NCBI RefSeq assembly: GCF_002929375.1
Contig: NZ_PJIP01000004.1
Coordinates: 1 to 64,000, forward strand
DNA: 64,000 bases
From: Arthrobacter sp. DWC3
GTDB lineage: Bacteria; Actinomycetota; Actinomycetes; Actinomycetales; Micrococcaceae
Reading direction: 5' to 3'
In this document: piece by piece, positions 63,970 through 64,000 of the stretch
Layout: each line of letters opens with the position of its first letter
Numbering within the stretch: position 1 is the stretch's first letter
The notes under the pieces: model-generated
The model's database searches: none
Seen by the model: only the letters and a program-made list of their open reading frames with translations
What the model was told of the DNA's origin: nothing
Translations under genes and position numbers: made by a program

Positions 63970-64000
63970 TCAGATCACGTAGTCGGTGGCCGTCGGCGTG
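63970..64000 (-). CDS. Possible 3' end of a minus-strand gene cut by the window edge
   Basis: On the minus strand the last bases read in frame as TPTATDYVI followed by TGA, convergent with dnaE. Only about nine codons are visible, so neither reality nor identity can be established. Confidence 0.25.
   Translation of the reverse strand, partial: TPTATDYVI

Overview
The window is about 64 kb of very GC-rich chromosome from a high-GC Gram-positive bacterium. Several things point to an Arthrobacter-like member of the Micrococcaceae. The division cluster lacks ftsA but includes sepF and divIVA/wag31. A mycothione reductase implies mycothiol. There are GarA/OdhI, FtsR and Rv2175c-type proteins. MurE lacks the Arg of the diaminopimelate-binding motif, which fits Lys-type peptidoglycan. 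The genus is an inference. Bases 1-77 are an unbroken run of G, almost certainly a contig-end sequencing artefact.

Layout. (1) 86-7000 is a carbon-uptake region: a GntR regulator diverging from propionyl-CoA synthetase, and a CitB/DcuR-type two-component pair diverging from a DctA dicarboxylate symporter. (2) 7279-14569 is the conserved run parA-scpA-scpB-rluB-tyrA-cmk-der, followed by tRNA-Pro(GGG) and a strong terminator. (3) 14916-17942 is the actinobacterial block gcvH-garA/odhI-ftsR-DUF151-merR. (4) 18012-30174 is mixed metabolism: an orphan ParA-like ATPase, pyruvate carboxylase, mycothione reductase, an acyl-CoA synthetase, a ROK glucokinase, a small membrane protein, an acyltransferase and class II DAHP synthase. 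(5) 30266-36359 is a signalling and envelope block: a PASTA Ser/Thr kinase, a LysM/lytic transglycosylase, an Rv2175c-like protein and a polyprenyl diphosphate synthase. (6) dinB and a DUF3040 gene lead into (7) the complete dcw cluster, 38842-58567: mraZ, rsmH, an ftsL-like gene, ftsI, murE, murF, mraY, murD, ftsW, murG, murC, ftsQ, ftsZ, pgeF, yggS, sepF, yggT, divIVA. (8) lspA, rluD and dnaE follow. The final bases may hold the 3' end of a minus-strand gene.

How the genes fit together. The dcw genes make lipid II (MurC-F, MraY, MurG), polymerise and crosslink it at the septum (FtsW, FtsI) and organise division (FtsZ, SepF, FtsQ, FtsL-like, DivIVA). Two likely controllers lie in the window. 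MraZ has three 10-bp-phased boxes over its own promoter. FtsR is a MerR protein whose corynebacterial homologue activates ftsZ, and the ftsZ leader here carries unexplained palindromes. The PASTA kinase could join wall sensing to GarA/OdhI (2-oxoglutarate flux) and to the Rv2175c-like DNA-binding protein.

I found no mobile element, prophage, CRISPR array, defence island or biosynthetic cluster. The least explained features are regulatory: a set of GTG genes predicted to be leaderless (mtr, aroG, the kinase, dinB, dnaE), the ftsZ and LysM-gene leaders, and the paired TGTATRCA sites between gntR and prpE. I see no convincing undescribed multi-gene system.
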